From contig NC_060965.1 in assembly GCF_910589235.1 (NCBI RefSeq), positions 6,106,697 to 6,170,696 of the forward strand: a stretch of 64,000 nt of DNA, written 5' to 3'. Of the stretch, positions 49,050 through 62,274 are shown one piece after another (positions within the stretch are counted from its first letter, which is position 1; the number at the start of each line of letters is the position of its first letter). The position numbers were made by a program, and so were the translations under genes. The stretch is from Vespa crabro (taxonomy: Eukaryota; Arthropoda; Insecta; Hymenoptera; Vespidae). Below the pieces are notes generated by a model, which was not told the DNA's origin, searched no databases, and saw only the letters and a program-made list of their open reading frames with translations.

Positions 49050-51025
49050 ACAAAGTACTTTGGAACAACGATTTCTATCTTTATCGATAACGTCAGTGAA
49101 AAAAATCCTGATTATTATACAGATAACGATTCGATTGTCGAGATAATTTTTATATATTTTTATAACTAATAGTATAATACATATGTTATATCATATAAAC
49201 AATAAAAATATTTTAAATTCGTAGTATATTTATTTTGTTTTGTGTTTTTATTTATATTGTTTAATTATATAAAAATATACAGAGATATGATATAAATAAT
49301 ATATATATATGATGCAGATCTAAAATATCTAAATTCTATGTTCTATATATTATTTTTATATTTTATTTACATATATATATATTATTATTATTATTATTAT
49401 TATTATTAAATTAGTTAAATATATATATAAATAACCTAAACGTAATATAAATAATATAAATATAATAAAAAAAGAAAAAGAATCTATGAACTTTAGACGT
49501 ATTAGATTTACATGCACATTTTATAATACGTATTTATATATTATAAATACATATTACAAAATTTGATCTTGACTACATATAATGTGGATTTTAATGTAGT
49601 CGACATAAAATTTTCCTTCCTCTTCGAAGGTTTTCCTCTTGTTTTTCTCTTTTTCATTTTTTTCTTTTTGTTTTTTTTCTTTTTTTTATAAGAAGGAAAG
49701 AAGATCGAATACTAATTTTTCGTCTCGACGCGACGTCTGCAAAGATTATCGCGGTATTCCTTTTTATTGACTTTCTGTCAGACGCAACCGATGAGTAGAT
49801 CTTGAAAAGCAGCCAACAGATGAGATCTCTCGTATATGGAAAAAAAAAATGAAGAAAAATAAATATAATAATGGAAACGACGAGACGTCCGCCATTTTAA
49901 TTACAAGATTTTCCTATTGTCAAAGTTATTATAACTTTCTTCTTTTCTTCTTTTTTTACTTCTTTCTTTTTCTTTTTTTTTTTCATTCGTGTATACTTAC
50001 TTACCAATTATGGATTTATGAATTAATTCATGACTTTTGAAGTTTTTTTTTTTTTCAAATAAAATATTCATACGTTTGATTTTTAATAATATTATTTTTA
50101 ACAATTTATAAAGAGATTCTATTTTCATTAAAAAATGATTCAAATATATTTATTATTAATTTATCTAATAATAGCGTGTTATTAATGCATCTGAATTCTA
50201 TGAGTCTTTTATGATATTAAATATATAATTTATATTAAATTAATTTAATTACCTAAAGAACGAGATACTCGATTAATAATCGAATTAAATAATTTCAATT
50301 AAAGCCTTTCTTTTTCTTTTTTGTTCATTTTCGTCCTGAATTGAACATAAGAATGGTTCTATTTGTTCTAATCAAAGCTTTTCATTTTTAGTTTATAATT
50401 TTAATAATTTAAATTTTTTGCTAATTATTGATAATTCACTATTAATTCAATAAAGAAAGATATATTAGTGAAGTTAAATTAATTTATTATTAATTCAAAT
50501 AAGGACAATAAATATCTCTACTGTTGGTGATATTTCGTATAGTTAAAATTACTCTTCAAAAATTATTACGATCTGTTAATATTATTTTTCGACTTATTTA
50601 TATTAACATGGATTACTTAAGTAATTTATATAATCCCACGCAACCGTGTATTTTAATGATGAGAAGAACTTTCAGTACGTATATATATGTTATACACAAA
50701 CATAAAAATAAAATGAATAAATTTCGTTGTCTACTCGAAGAAATACTGTGAGAGGATCCATGAAAGAAGTCTCATTAAAAGGATTCGTTAAGAAAAAGAA
50801 AAAGAAATAAAAATAAAAAAAAAAGAAAAAAAAATAATAGAAAAATAGGAAAGAATTTCAATGTTCACAGTTGTTGACGACTTCTTTTCTCACATTTCAT
50901 TTTTATTTCTTTAATTCTTTTTCTCTTGAACAAAAAAAAAAACAAAGAAAGAAAAAGAAAAAATAATAAAAAATAAAAAGTTTAAAACGAAAAAACACAA
51001 GGCCAAAAAAGACGCATGTACATAT

Positions 51026-51030
<5 letters not shown>

Positions 51031-51064
<34 letters not shown>

Positions 51065-51080
51065 TTATTTATTTATTTAT
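51031..51080. repeat. (AT)n-(TTTA)n compound microsatellite
   Basis: About 15 AT units followed by five ATTT-type units. Confidence 0.9.
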
Positions 51081-51380
51081 ACACGTAATAGCATGCACTT
51101 AAAATTAAATGTATGTAATACTTACACAAACGAAAGTTATTAACAAAAAGTAAATGTTAGATAAAAGATGCATGAAGAAATAGAGATAAGGTTAAGACAA
51201 ATTGTATGAATTTAAAAATGGCATGATCTCGAAATAATAAATAGCTATAATAATAATGAAAAAGAAAAAGAAAAGAGAGATATAATCTATTGAAAGAGAG
51301 GAGATATTTGACGAAAAAGATATAATGAGGAATGAAAGTAGAAAATAAAAATGAGATATTTATGATTTAAATAAAAAAAA

Positions 51381-51384
<4 letters not shown>

Positions 51385-51421
<37 letters not shown>
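51385..51421. repeat. (AT)n microsatellite
   Basis: About 18 AT units inside a long A/G-rich stretch (50,780-51,760) that lacks genes. Confidence 0.95.
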
Positions 51422-51428
<7 letters not shown>

Positions 51429-52084
51429 AAAAGAAATGAAAACTGCAAATAATAAAAAGATATAAGTAATGAAAAGAAAAAAAGAAGAACGAATAAATAA
51501 ATAAATAAATGATATTTCGAAAACGAAATATTTAAATGAAAAAAATAGAAAAAAAATAAAAGAAAAGAAAAGAAAAGGAAAGAAGGAAAGAAAAAAGAGA
51601 AAGAAGATATCAGAAAATAAAAATTAAAAGGGAAATAATAAAAGAATAGAAATGACAGTAGTAAAATAAAAAAAAAAGAAAAGGAGAAATAAATGTATAA
51701 ACAGACGAAAGAAAAAGCAAAATAAATGTCAAAAAGAAAAAAAAAAAAGAAGAAGAAGATACATACACAATAATAGCCGAGAAAAAAATCGTTGTCCTTT
51801 TAAATCCTATAAAGTATGACGTTGAATGGTCCAATTTATTAATTAATTAAATTTCCTCGATATAGTCACTAAATATTCCAATGAACGATTACAAGCGTTT
51901 GATGTAATCTCTCCAAACAAGATGTTACAATTAACAAACACACGAAGCCTTTATCTTTGACTATTACTTTCGACACTTTTCAAACGTTAAATCGTATTTA
52001 CTCGTTACCGATCCGTCCTTTTCTGTTTTCATCCCGTTACGAAATATGGCGTTTTAGTATATCGTGCACTGAGCTTTATTATTT

Positions 52085-52149
52085 TCCCTCTCTTCCACTC
52101 CCTCTATCTCTCTTTCTCTCTTTTTCTCTTTCACACACACATACTCACA

Positions 52150-52186
<37 letters not shown>

Positions 52187-52240
52187 ACACACACACACAC
52201 ATGCATACACACATACATATACATACATACATACATAATA
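52085..52240. repeat. (TC)n-(CA)n-(CATA)n compound repeat
   Basis: Successive (TC), (AC), (TC), (AC) and (CATA) runs. Long frames on both strands are artefacts. The matching place on the left is a short (TC)n at 7,903-7,922. Confidence 0.9.
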
Positions 52241-52576
52241 CATATTATTCTCGTCAGACCGAAATCCTTATCTTTCTCCTTCCTACTGGTTCTGTCTTAT
52301 CAATTTGAATCCCCACTTTTTTTATCCTACCACTTTTCCTCTATATGTAAGTTTATTTTTCCGATAATATTGCTTATTCGTGGAATGTGGAAATAATAAT
52401 GTAATGAGAAAATCATATCGAATGATTTATTATATATGTATGTGTTTGTATGTATTATTGGATTAAATGAAAGTATTATTCAGTATGAAAATATTATGCA
52501 GCAAATATTTATTCATTTTATTTTCCAAAATTATATATATATATATTTTTTTTTATTTATATATATATATATTTTA

Positions 52577-52581
<5 letters not shown>

Positions 52582-52622
<41 letters not shown>
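52582..52622. repeat. (AT)n microsatellite
   Basis: About 20 AT units, with shorter AT runs before it from 52,534. Followed by (CA)n runs at 52,730-52,750 and 52,902-52,922. Confidence 0.95.
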
Positions 52623-52626
<4 letters not shown>

Positions 52627-54010
52627 TATTTTTGTGCATGTGTGTATTATTCAATGAAAGAGGAAATGTGAAAAGTAAAAATAAAAAAGGAGAATCATGT
52701 AGAATGACGTATTTGATCTATTATATATACACATACACACACACACACACATACATATATGAAGAAAGAAAATGAAAGAAAATACTAAAAAATGTATTCG
52801 TCTTATTTTTTCCAACTATCATTTAATTAACTATTGCTTAATCGTGGAATGTGCAAGTAATAATGCAATAAAAATCATATCGAACTATGTATTTGATTTA
52901 TACACACACACACACACACACAAACATATGCTAACTATTCAATTAAATCATAGTGTTATTTTATATGAAAAAATGGTAAAAATTCTATATTAAACTAAAA
53001 TTCTATGTTTTTCGAAATATTATCATGTCAAACTGATATAAAACTGACATTACAAGGTTCTTTCGTCAATAATAACGTTTTCGCTTTCAGAAAACATTAT
53101 TATAACGTTTCTTTCATTCTTTCATTAGATACGATTTATTGTAGATCCATGTAAATCATTTCATATTTCGATTATACGTATATCGATATATTTTAACTAT
53201 TGGATCACGATATGATAATACGAAATATGAATTTGCGATTTAATAAAGATATCTAGATAAGATGCCTTTATTTTTAATAAGAATCGATTGGTTGCTTAAT
53301 CTTTACATCGAAGTGGTATAAAGATTATTTTTATCTTTTTTTTATTTTCTTTCATTTTTCTTTCGTTACCTTTTAACATCTTGATCTATATAATTAATTT
53401 ATTCGTTCGTTAATTGTTACTAATCATCAATACGAAAGAATCGTTTTTGCATAAATAATAACAATAATATAATAATTTATAAGAAATAGAGTTTAAACAT
53501 TGATATTTTCCATTGATTTATAAATATCGATTATCTCAAACAATAATTTTTCGTGTACTTTCTTTTTTCTTTGATCGATAGTAAACGATAAAGAATGATA
53601 CGGAGAAATTATTGCTGAGGTTGACAATTTATCGCGATAATATTACTGATAAAAATAGGTTTTTCTCTTTTTTTTTTTTTTCTAAAGAAATCAAATTATT
53701 TTTATTTGATGCCAATAAAAATAATTCAATGACAATAAAAACGTTAAATCAGTATATAATTAAAAAAAAAAGAAAAAAAAGAAAAAAAAGACAAAAGAAA
53801 ACGTTAAAATTAGATATACTTACCTATTTATGTAAAAGAATGTAATTTATTTATATTCTATTCATATTTTTCTGTATCCGATATACCATTTTTTTTCCTT
53901 TTTTTTCCTTATAACAAAATGTTATTACAGTATCTTGTTTGTTTAAAAATTTTTAATTAAGATAGAAGAACCTAACGATCAAATAGAATCTCACATAATT
54001 TTTATAAAAA

Positions 54011-54012
<2 letters not shown>

Positions 54013-54046
<34 letters not shown>
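54013..54046. repeat. (TA)n microsatellite
   Basis: About 16 TA units at the place corresponding to 9,304-9,352 in the left block. Confidence 0.9.
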
Positions 54047-54048
<2 letters not shown>

Positions 54049-54507
54049 GTCATATAAAAAGATTATAGATAATCTAAATGTTTGTTGAAACATTAATACG
54101 AAGTAGAGCGTAAATATTACGTCTTGGAATTTATCTCTCGATAAGGATAGGGAGATTTTATGTTGGAAAAATATATTGTAGAAAATATTTAATAGTCGAG
54201 ATAAGATTACTGTTTATTTCATCCCAATGTCTGAGAGTGTTGGGACGTCGTAAATTGGATAAGTGATTTTTTATTATATCGGTAATATTATTTTGAGACG
54301 GACGTTGAAATGAAAATTAGTAGTGATAATTTAAAATAATTCTTCGGTGATCTTTCTTCTCAATTCGAAGATTCGGGAAAATGAAATGTGAAAAACTATT
54401 TGGGGGATGAAAGGATTTCAATCAATCGTAGATCTTGTCGCAGGAGTGGAGTTAATAGGACTTAGGATTAATAGGGTAGGTGGCAGTGTATGTGATCTAT
54501 AGTCTTA

Positions 54508-54508
<1 letters not shown>

Positions 54509-54555
<47 letters not shown>
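54509..54555. repeat. (AT)n microsatellite
   Basis: About 23 AT units. The preceding 54,060-54,508 is unique AT-rich sequence without a gene. Confidence 0.95.
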
Positions 54556-54557
<2 letters not shown>

Positions 54558-55014
54558 CTCAAAAATGTTAGATGAAGCAGAAAAGAGAGAGAAAAAACCA
54601 GAAACTGGCATAATTTTTATAAAAAAAATTGATATATAAAATATCTATCCAAAATCTGAATTAAAGGAGTGTGAAAATGTTAATAAATTAAATGTTATAA
54701 TTTACGTTGCGATCAAGAGGGAAAAAATGAAAAAAAAAGAAAAGAAAAGGAAGGAAAAAAGATAGTCTCTAAATTATTAAAAAAAAGAAAGGAAAGAAAT
54801 GAATATGAAATGATAAATAAATATTAATCCAAAAGACAAATTTTCTCGATTTTCTTATTACAATATCTGTCCTATTTGGTCTTATACTTATTTAATCCTT
54901 CTAATTCGTCATGGATGAGAAAGAAGCTTTGAAACATGAAGTCCTGGAAATAAATGAAGGGTTGATAACTTATCTACGTTGAAAAGGAAAGCAACTTAGG
55001 GATGAAAATGAGAA

Positions 55015-55017
<3 letters not shown>

Positions 55018-55071
<54 letters not shown>

Positions 55072-55245
55072 AAGAAACGGAGAGATACGACAACGAAGAG
55101 CAGTCATCGATCAGAGTTTATTTTCCTGTTGGTCTTCGTTGAAAGAGGTCGAGCTGATAACAACTATTTTCTTTCTCTCTTTCTCTCTCTTTCTCTCTCT
55201 TTCTCTTTCTTTCTCTTTCTTTCTCTTTCTTTCTCTTTCAGCAAT
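55018..55245. repeat. (GA)n tract facing a (TC)n tract
   Basis: (GA)n at 55,018-55,074 and (TC)n/(TTTC)n at 55,170-55,240, about 95 bases apart, with a GC-richer unique segment between. Same inverted arrangement as at 45,062 and 60,142. Confidence 0.85.
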
Positions 55246-55385
55246 CTTATCATCTTTGAATTAAGTTAACATTAAACACGAGGCTTTCGAGGTGAATAGA
55301 AAATGTTCATCGTATATCCAATCACGTATCAGTGATGAAGTTTCAACATTCTTCGTGTATATTTCAGGTTTTTGTATTTTAAATG

Positions 55386-55428
<43 letters not shown>

Positions 55429-55452
55429 ATATATATATATATATATATATAT
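55386..55452. repeat. Poly(A) of 41 followed by (TA)n
   Basis: An uninterrupted run of about 41 A, then about 12 TA units. This could be the tail of a retroposed sequence, but no donor body or target duplication was recognised in the 120 bases before it. Confidence 0.9.
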
Positions 55453-55739
55453 GAAAAGAATAATAATTCCAAAGTTTAAATGCATACATATGTATAAGTC
55501 TATATATTATTTAATTAATAATTTAATATATTAATAATATATTAATATATTAATAATGTTAAAAACTTTAATTATTTTTTTATTACATTATTAATTAAAT
55601 AATATATTTTTGAATATATATATACATACATACATATGTATATATGTATATACAGTATTATTTATAAAAGCAACATTTTATATAATGTACACATGTATTT
55701 AAACATATTTATTTGATTGTTAATTACTTATATTATATA

Positions 55740-55746
<7 letters not shown>

Positions 55747-55789
<43 letters not shown>
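55747..55789. repeat. (TA)n microsatellite
   Basis: About 20 TA units. The DNA from 55,453 to 55,746 is AT-rich with TTAATATAT words and no gene. Confidence 0.95.
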
Positions 55790-55791
<2 letters not shown>

Positions 55792-56209
55792 AATAAAGCG
55801 TACTATGCTTTTATGAATAATATACTTATTATTGTTTATGTTGCGTGTGAGCCTCTGAAATCTATTATCTGTCATGTAAGAGAAAAATAATAAGAGGAAA
55901 AAGAGAAAAAGAAAGAAAAAAAAATAAAAGAAAGATGAAATACTCACTCAGAAACGAGGGAGCAAGATAATTTTTATTGTAACAGTTCTCGGATCGTGTT
56001 TCGACGAAATAATGTATTACAAATTTACTTCTTAATTATTTTGGAAGCAAGATAACATACTCTAAGACAGTCTCTAACGTTTATTCATTAACAATTTCTC
56101 TGATCTTTGTTTATTTTCTTAAGTTTTTTTTTGTTCTATTTTTGTTTCTCTTTTTCTTTATCATCTTTATCAATTTTACATATTAAATCCCTCTTATTAG
56201 ATCTATCTC

Positions 56210-56348
56210 ATACATACACTTATACATACATATATACATATATGTATGCATACATACATACATACATACATGCATACATACATACATACATACATACATG
56301 CATACATACATACATACGTACATACGTGCATACATACATATATACATC
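56210..56348. repeat. (CATA)n array
   Basis: About 30 CATA units with TGCA and GTAC variants. The His/Thr/Tyr- and Cys/Met/Tyr-rich frames on the two strands are artefacts. Confidence 0.95.
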
Positions 56349-56599
56349 CACAGAAAGTACATTCATACACAGAAAGATAGACTAATTTCATTGATTCATT
56401 TTTTTTTACATTCGTCCATTCATTTTTATTCTCACATTTTTCTCATCGTCTTCATTAATGTTCACTTAATTTTTTATCTGCTTAAATGTAGATAGTTTTT
56501 TATTTCATTATTTTATTCACCTAATTCGTTTAAATTCCATGTTCAACTACAACGTTGTTCTATAGACGACAAGTTGCAGATATTTTTTTATTTTCATTT

Positions 56600-56630
<31 letters not shown>

Positions 56631-57471
56631 GTTGTTTTTTTTTATATACAATTTTTAAGAGCTGCTTTTGGCATTATTTGCTGTACTCATTTATTATATA
56701 TGCGATAAAAATTATGTAGAACCTCAACATTCTTTCTCTCTTTATTTTTTCCTTTCTCTCTTTATTTTTTTTTCTCTCTCTCTCTCCCTTTTTCTTTATT
56801 TCTCTCTTTTTTCTTAATTAGAAAATTATTTTTCTATTTTTCTCTCTTGCACAAAACGTGTGTTTGTTGTATGCTATGATCGTATATGTTACATGCGTCA
56901 TTGGTAATACCCTTGGGGTTTGATGGATTTAATGCGATTAAAAATACGATAAAATTACTCAGACGATAAATTCAAAGTCGATTTTCTTTGCTTCTGTTTT
57001 ATTTTCCTTTTTTTTTTTTTTATTTTTAATTCTTATCGATCTAGCTTTCCTCTAATCCATATTAGTTTTTTTTATAATGGAAATATTTTCAAAGAATTAT
57101 TTTTCGAATAAAGAAAACGAAAAAAAAAGAAAACAAATAATCAATAAATCAGCAAACCAGAAAATCACAAATCTTTTGTAATAACCATTTGTTCATTTCT
57201 TTTTATAAATCAAATAATTGATTAAGTTGGAATGTTTCAAAATTAATTTTGAAGGATCATTTATTAAATATAAAAAGAAAAAAATCCATATATAAATTAA
57301 TCTCAATATGTTTCACATGAAGCAACAAAAATTTTCTTTCGTGATTTATCTTACGAAATTATAAATTTTTTTATAATCATTCGTTCATTCATTTTATAAA
57401 TTATCAAACTTATTTTATAATTAATCAAGTTAATGTTTTGTAAACACCATCATATAGCCCATATTCATATA

Positions 57472-57539
<68 letters not shown>
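57472..57539. repeat. (AAT)n array
   Basis: About 22 AAT units, followed by AAC variants. Confidence 0.95.
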
Positions 57540-57542
<3 letters not shown>

Positions 57543-57767
57543 TAATAATAATAACAACAACGTAGTGTTATATTAAATATCTATGTGATGAACGACAGGA
57601 AGAAAAAATAGCGCGAAAGATATTGCAAGATATGAGATTGATAAAAGCAATTAAAAAAAGGAAAAAAATAAAAAGAAAAGGATCGTAAGATTACCAAAAG
57701 CAAAATCAATTCTTCTTACGAGGAAGGAAAAAAGAAGAAAAAAAAAAGAAAACAAAAAATTGATTTT

Positions 57768-57965
57768 AATATATATACATACATGCATGCATGCATATGT
57801 ATATATATATATGTATGCATGTATATATATATGCATGCATGTATATACGTAAGATAATTTACATATGAGTACATATGCATACATACACACATACACATAC
57901 ATAAATGCAAACATACATACTTACATACATAATATATACATACATACATACATATATATGTATAA
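57768..57965. repeat. (CATA)n/(GCAT)n patch
   Basis: Degenerate tetranucleotide repeats with palindromic GCATGCATGC words around 57,785 and 57,832. No gene. Confidence 0.85.
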
Positions 57966-58934
57966 ATATACACGGAAGATGATTCGTTTGTCTTGATAAA
58001 TTAATCAACTTCTCGTTACTTTACGTTTATATAAGGAACACATAAAAGAGTGGAAGAAGGAATTCTCGTAAAATTTAATCATCGTAATTAGAATTTTCCT
58101 GATGTTTTCGAAAATTGTGAAAACACCAGTACTTACAAAAGCGAGTTAATAATACTGACTATAGTAATGTGTTATAACAGAGAGTAACCACTATAACTTG
58201 ACTCTCGCAAAAATGATTCAATGAAAAGCATGATGTTATTTCTTATTCAAAAGGAAAATCGAATTACCGAGAATATGTAAAAGAATTAAATAATGAGAGA
58301 GAAAACAGAGAGAAAGAGAGAAAACAAATTTATTATAAAAGCTGTTCGTTCTCTGTAAGTAAAAAAAAAAAAAAAAAATTAATACAAGATATGCTAAGAG
58401 TCTCTTATTTCAAAAAATCATATATTGTTGTTCTAATTATTTTTACATCGTTTCTTTTTTTCTTTCTTTCTTTTTTTTTTTCTTTGAACTAAATTTTAAT
58501 ACAAGAATTTATATCACTTTGATAAGAGATAATTATATCACTTTGATAAGGTGAGTATTGTAGAAATTAACTTCAAAATGAAAACCAATTGCTCAATTAT
58601 TACTATTTAGAAACAATTTTAACGTAATTTGAAGAATATAAATGTTATATTAGGAAAGTAATTGTTAAATTTAAAGAATTAAAAGTAATTTTGTAAGTGA
58701 GTTTGAAAACAAAATTACTGAGAATATAAACAATTTATTATTTATATTAAAAAAAAAAATAATGATGTGACGTAAATAATTACTTAAATGAATACAATTT
58801 TTCATATTTGATTTAGAAAATAAACTATTTTGAATAATTGATAATTTTCTAATTAAACATTTTTCACTTATTTATACAAAATGTAGAATCTAAAAGAGAT
58901 TAGAAAGTGAATTTTGGCACATCCTATATAAAAC

Positions 58935-58960
58935 AGAGAGAGAGACAGAGAGAGAAAGAA

Positions 58961-59000
<40 letters not shown>

Positions 59001-59008
59001 GGAGAGAT
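58935..59008. repeat. (GA)-rich microsatellite
   Basis: Imperfect (GA)n/(GAAA)n tract of about 74 bases. Confidence 0.9.
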
Positions 59009-60140
59009 GGATAGAAGGAATGACAAGCAACTTCTTTCAAAGTGTTTTCTTTGATTTAATATAAGCCAAAAAGAGTATAGTTGATTAGAAGGTATCACTA
59101 TTAGTTATAGTTACTTAGCACAATTATATTAAACACGAGTCGAAGTAAATATATTTTCTATACTTCGTATTGATGTCATTATTTGAACAAATGAATTTAT
59201 GTTTATAAAGGAACATTGATTTGTTTATAAAACAAATAAAAAATTGAGTCAATTTTTCCATGCTGTTTTAATAATTACAATCAAAATCATCAAAAATATT
59301 GTCTCTGAGCTTTCGTTATTAAAAGAAATAAAAAAGAAAAAAACAAATCGTCGAAATAATTGATTGTATTTGTATAAAAAAAGAGAAAAAAAGAAAAAAA
59401 CAAAGAATAAGAGAATTAACTAATTTTTAATTTATTATTTTTCGTTTGATTTTAATTTAACTTTTGTAAAATTCAACATTGATTTTTGTTATTTTATTTA
59501 ATTCCCTATAATTTCATATAACTTCGAAATCACAAATTCACATTGATATGTGTATTTTACAATAAAGAATTAATTTTCTTTTTTGCCAGGAAATAAATTC
59601 ATTTATGTTTCAAAATGTTATTTTCAAAATGAATTTATATTTTTAATTAAAAATTTTTAAATTATTAATATTTTGTCAGAAAATTATTTTATAAAAAAAA
59701 TTATTTCTCATTCGAAAGTTAAATATTAAAATATAAATAATATAAAATATTATTAAAATACATACATACATGCGCATATATTAAAAATTAAATAATACTT
59801 GTATTCAGCGAACGATAACATTCGTGTTAAAAATTTATGGTATACTATGGTTATATCATAAATATTACAATACATTATTTTGCTATTGTAAAGAACAATA
59901 GGAATTTAGATTATAGAGGATTAAATAAGAATGTCGATAATGTCGTTAATCAAATATATATAAGAAATAACGATTCCAAATAAATAATCAAAGCTCCAGT
60001 ATGTTTGTGAACGTATCTCGAAAATATTAAATAATTAATTCTATGAACGAATAAAAACAAAATGTAGAAGGGAATGTGATTAGAAAACTTTTCGTATCGT
60101 ATCGTCGTTGTTTACGTTTTATTGACACGAATCACACATA

Positions 60141-60141
<1 letters not shown>

Positions 60142-60191
<50 letters not shown>

Positions 60192-60390
60192 TCTCTCATT
60201 ACTCGAAGTGATCGTTCCCATTAATTGTAATTTTCTTCTTTTATCACTCTTTTTCTTTTTTTCATTTCTAATCATCCTTTTCGATTGTATATTACGTAAT
60301 TTAGATAACTATAGACGTAAAGGTTACGAAACTTACGTCGAAGGAAAGAGAAAGAGAAAGATAAAGAAAAAAAGAGGAAGAGAAAGAGGG

Positions 60391-60423
<33 letters not shown>
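60142..60423. repeat. (TC)n tract facing a (GA)n tract
   Basis: (TC)n at 60,142-60,197 and a GA-rich tract at 60,341-60,423 flank about 140 bases. The open frame across this region (60,076-60,432) reads mostly repeat and has no family motif, so I do not call a gene. Confidence 0.85.
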
Positions 60424-60906
60424 CAAAATTAACAATTACGACAAATTAATTTAAAAAATTCTTCAAACGTTCCAAACAAACTCGACATAGAGATCACATT
60501 ATTTCTTCTAAGTCTACGATTTCAAGGAACAGTATAAACCATATCTGTATATAGTTTTCACTTGTTGAATTTTATTAACAAAAAAAAAAAAAGAAAAAGA
60601 GAAAAGAAGAAAAATTCACACATATATTTTTTATCATTAATATGATTGAAGTATAGGTTTATTTTTTTTGGTAAACTTCTTCGTCAATCAATTTTCCTCA
60701 TTCGCATTCATTTTTAAAGCTCAGTACTTTTTTGTTTTTTTTTTTTTATTTATACATTTATTTATTCTTTAAAATTTTTATTATTCGAAACTAATAACGA
60801 TCAATTTAACATATACATATGTACGTACGACACGTAGCTATAATCATTCCTCTTAATCGCAATCATCATAATAATTACAATGATAATTAATAATAATTAA
60901 TAAGTC

Positions 60907-60935
60907 TATGTATATATATATATTATGTATGTATG

Positions 60936-60981
<46 letters not shown>
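60907..60981. repeat. (GTAT)n-(TA)n compound microsatellite
   Basis: A few GTAT units, then about 20 TA units. Confidence 0.9.
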
Positions 60982-60986
<5 letters not shown>

Positions 60987-61396
60987 ATTACTTACAAAAC
61001 GAACGAGCACCATCGCGATTATTTAAAACGCAATCATTTCACTAAATTTTACTTTTACACACATACACACGCGCGGGCGCATATACATGTGTGCATGTAT
61101 GTGTGTGTATGTGTTACGCTATTTACAGTCCATCGTTAATTATTGCTATGATACATTTTTACAGAGATATTTAAAATTGTCGAGATCATCGACGCCTCGC
61201 GCGAGTAAGGACGGAGCGTTTTTCTATTTTTCTTTTTTCCACAATTCATTTTTCTTTTCTTTTTTTTTTTATTATATAAGATATTCGATAACGTGGTGAA
61301 GCAATTATTTCGTTCAAAGTTCGAAAAAAAAAAGAAATAAAATAAATATATAAAAGAGAGTAGAGAAACCATGCTAATCATCTCAAAGATCGAGAT

Positions 61397-61453
61397 CATA
61401 ATAATAATGATAATGATAATAATGATGATGATAATAATGATGATGATAATAAC

Positions 61454-61537
<84 letters not shown>

Positions 61538-61575
61538 TTTAATGATGATGATGATGATGATGATAATGATGATGA
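61397..61575. repeat. (AAT)n array flanked by (GAT)n
   Basis: About 28 AAT units at 61,453-61,537 with GAT/AAT mixtures on both sides. A 165-residue poly-Ile frame on the minus strand is an artefact. Confidence 0.95.
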
Positions 61576-61865
61576 TTAAAGAATAACATTTGAATAAAAG
61601 AGAAATGGAATCTCGAACGTTGAGACGATACAATTGGATGTTGATCGAGTTTGAAATGATCGGCCATTTTTATTTACGTAATAAAGAAACAAAATTCTAA
61701 AGTGCGATGAGAAACGAAAAAAAGATGAAAAAGAAATTCAATTTTTCGATCCATCTTCACTCGCACCGTTGCTTCGATATTTTTGTTTCTTTCTTTCATT
61801 TTTTTTTTTTTATTATTATTATTATTACAATTGTTTAATATCTGTCTCTCTCTTTTCATCTCTTA

Positions 61866-61866
<1 letters not shown>

Positions 61867-61902
<36 letters not shown>
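61867..61902. repeat. (TC)n microsatellite
   Basis: About 17 TC units, followed by a T-rich low-complexity stretch to 62,040. Confidence 0.95.
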
Positions 61903-61905
<3 letters not shown>

Positions 61906-62213
61906 GAAAATATTTTGAATATTTTAATTATATTCTATTTTTCCGTTTACTTTATTTCCTTTTTATTTCCATTTTTATTTGTATTTTTATTTTCTTTGAT
62001 TTTTATTTTTTATTTTTTATTTTTTATTTTTTTTTTTTTCAAGCAACCATCACACTTTAACATGGCCTTGCTTGCCCTCGTTAACGATGTCTAATTAGCA
62101 CCTCTCACTTTTTATACCGTATTACAGTCTTTTCCCGATCTATTTACAGAGTCAACAGAGTTTAATCAAATTCACTTGGGTTTATGGGTCTTTTTTTCAC
62201 TCTTTCCTATCTG

Positions 62214-62217
<4 letters not shown>

Positions 62218-62273
<56 letters not shown>
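62218..62273. repeat. (TC)n microsatellite
   Basis: About 28 TC units. It lies about 730 bases past the stop of the GPCR gene, possibly in its 3' UTR region. Confidence 0.95.

Positions 62274-62274
<1 letters not shown>

Larger units (their letters stand above)
47600..59850. repeat. Gene-free block, long paralogue of 5,050-9,900
   Basis: Colinear homology to the left block runs in pieces from about 47,600 to 54,070 and again at 59,490-59,830; 54,070-59,490 has no clear left counterpart and is dominated by simple repeats. Pieces such as the segment before 52,090 (ACTGAGCTTTATTATT) and 53,300-53,350 (CTTTACATCGAAGTGGT) match well. No protein-coding exon or RNA gene was found in the 12 kb. Confidence 0.6.

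Noticed and set aside
56210..56348. CRISPR array or structured tandem array
   Set aside because: The periodicity is a plain CATA microsatellite. There are no spaced repeats with unique spacers anywhere in the window, and the DNA is eukaryotic.
61136..61633. A 165-codon poly-Ile frame, the longest non-transporter open frame in the window
   Set aside because: It reads through (AAT)n/(GAT)n repeats, and nothing resembling a domain remains outside the repeat.
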